Origin: Bacteroidota bacterium
GTDB lineage: Bacteria; Bacteroidota; Bacteroidia; Bacteroidales; Prolixibacteraceae
Length of the DNA stretch: 12,100 bases
Direction of reading: 5' to 3'
Assembly: GCA_023488865.1 (NCBI GenBank)
Contig: JAMDDG010000458.1
Location: forward strand, 1 to 12,100
The number at the start of each line of letters is the position of its first letter. The stretch's first letter is position 1. Made by a program: the position numbers and the translations under genes. The notes beneath the pieces were generated by a model. The model did no database searches. It had not been told where the DNA came from and saw nothing but the letters and a program-made list of their open reading frames with translations. Positions 12,078 to 12,100 of the stretch are shown here, piece after piece.

Positions 12078-12100
12078 AATTTGTAAACAATAGTAATTAC

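Larger units (their letters stand above)
121..12100. mobile_element. integrated element at tRNA-Leu (right end not in window)
   Basis: An intact tRNA on the left, a tyrosine integrase at the right edge, an excisionase-like HTH_17 protein, an XRE repressor, a primase/ATPase block and toxin-type cargo together indicate an integrative element. The left limit is placed at the tRNA 3' end by analogy with related elements. The duplicate of the tRNA 3' end expected at the other junction is not found in the window, so the right limit is presumed to lie beyond base 12100. No relaxase, coupling protein or virion gene is visible. Confidence 0.7.

Overview
The window reads as chromosome of a Bacteroidota bacterium carrying one integrated element of about 12 kb. 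It is AT-rich, most starts lack a clear Shine-Dalgarno sequence, several genes are preceded by the Bacteroidota -7 box TAnnTTTG, and the gene families (HTH_17-type small regulator, CHC2-like/Toprim primase, short-core tyrosine integrase) are typical of Bacteroidota integrative elements. A complete tRNA-Leu(CAA) at 37-120 with its terminator marks the left boundary. A tyrosine integrase reading leftward fills 10.8-12.0 kb, so the right boundary probably lies just past base 12100. No second copy of the tRNA 3' end is present inside the window.

Layout. 0.2-1.3 kb: a class II Fic enzyme gene overlapping a small partner gene. 1.5-2.4 kb: a ribbon-helix-helix-like protein with a coiled linker, preceded by a small one-helix membrane protein. 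2.45-2.63 kb: a striking array of 17 consecutive 10-11 bp units (consensus ATGTTTACA), one per helical turn. 2.7-3.8 kb: three small genes, one a multi-pass membrane protein. 3.9-7.9 kb: the replication block on the minus strand: HTH_17 protein, P-loop ATPase, a 346-bp gap with four clusters of the same GTWTAC hexamer now at 9-bp pitch plus very AT-rich stretches (candidate origin), then two tandem Toprim paralogues. 8.0-8.6 kb: a divergent XRE repressor. 8.7-10.7 kb: cargo on the plus strand: a shortened HicB, an antitoxin-YafQ pair, and an Abi_2/AbiF-type HEPN protein preceded by a compact predicted small RNA with its own promoter and terminator-like tail. 10.8-12.0 kb: integrase.

How it may work together (inference). 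The XRE and HTH_17 proteins share an intergenic control region and probably set a lysogeny-like switch. On induction the ATPase would act at the hexamer-rich gap, with primase activity divided between two Toprim proteins that retain complementary parts. The phased array upstream of the membrane-protein/RHH operon resembles a partition centromere or large operator. Toxin-type cargo (Fic, YafQ, HEPN Abi) sits at both flanks and would favour retention or phage defence. No relaxase, capsid or NTP-dependent partition gene is visible, so conjugative, phage-satellite or purely replicative lifestyle cannot be decided here.
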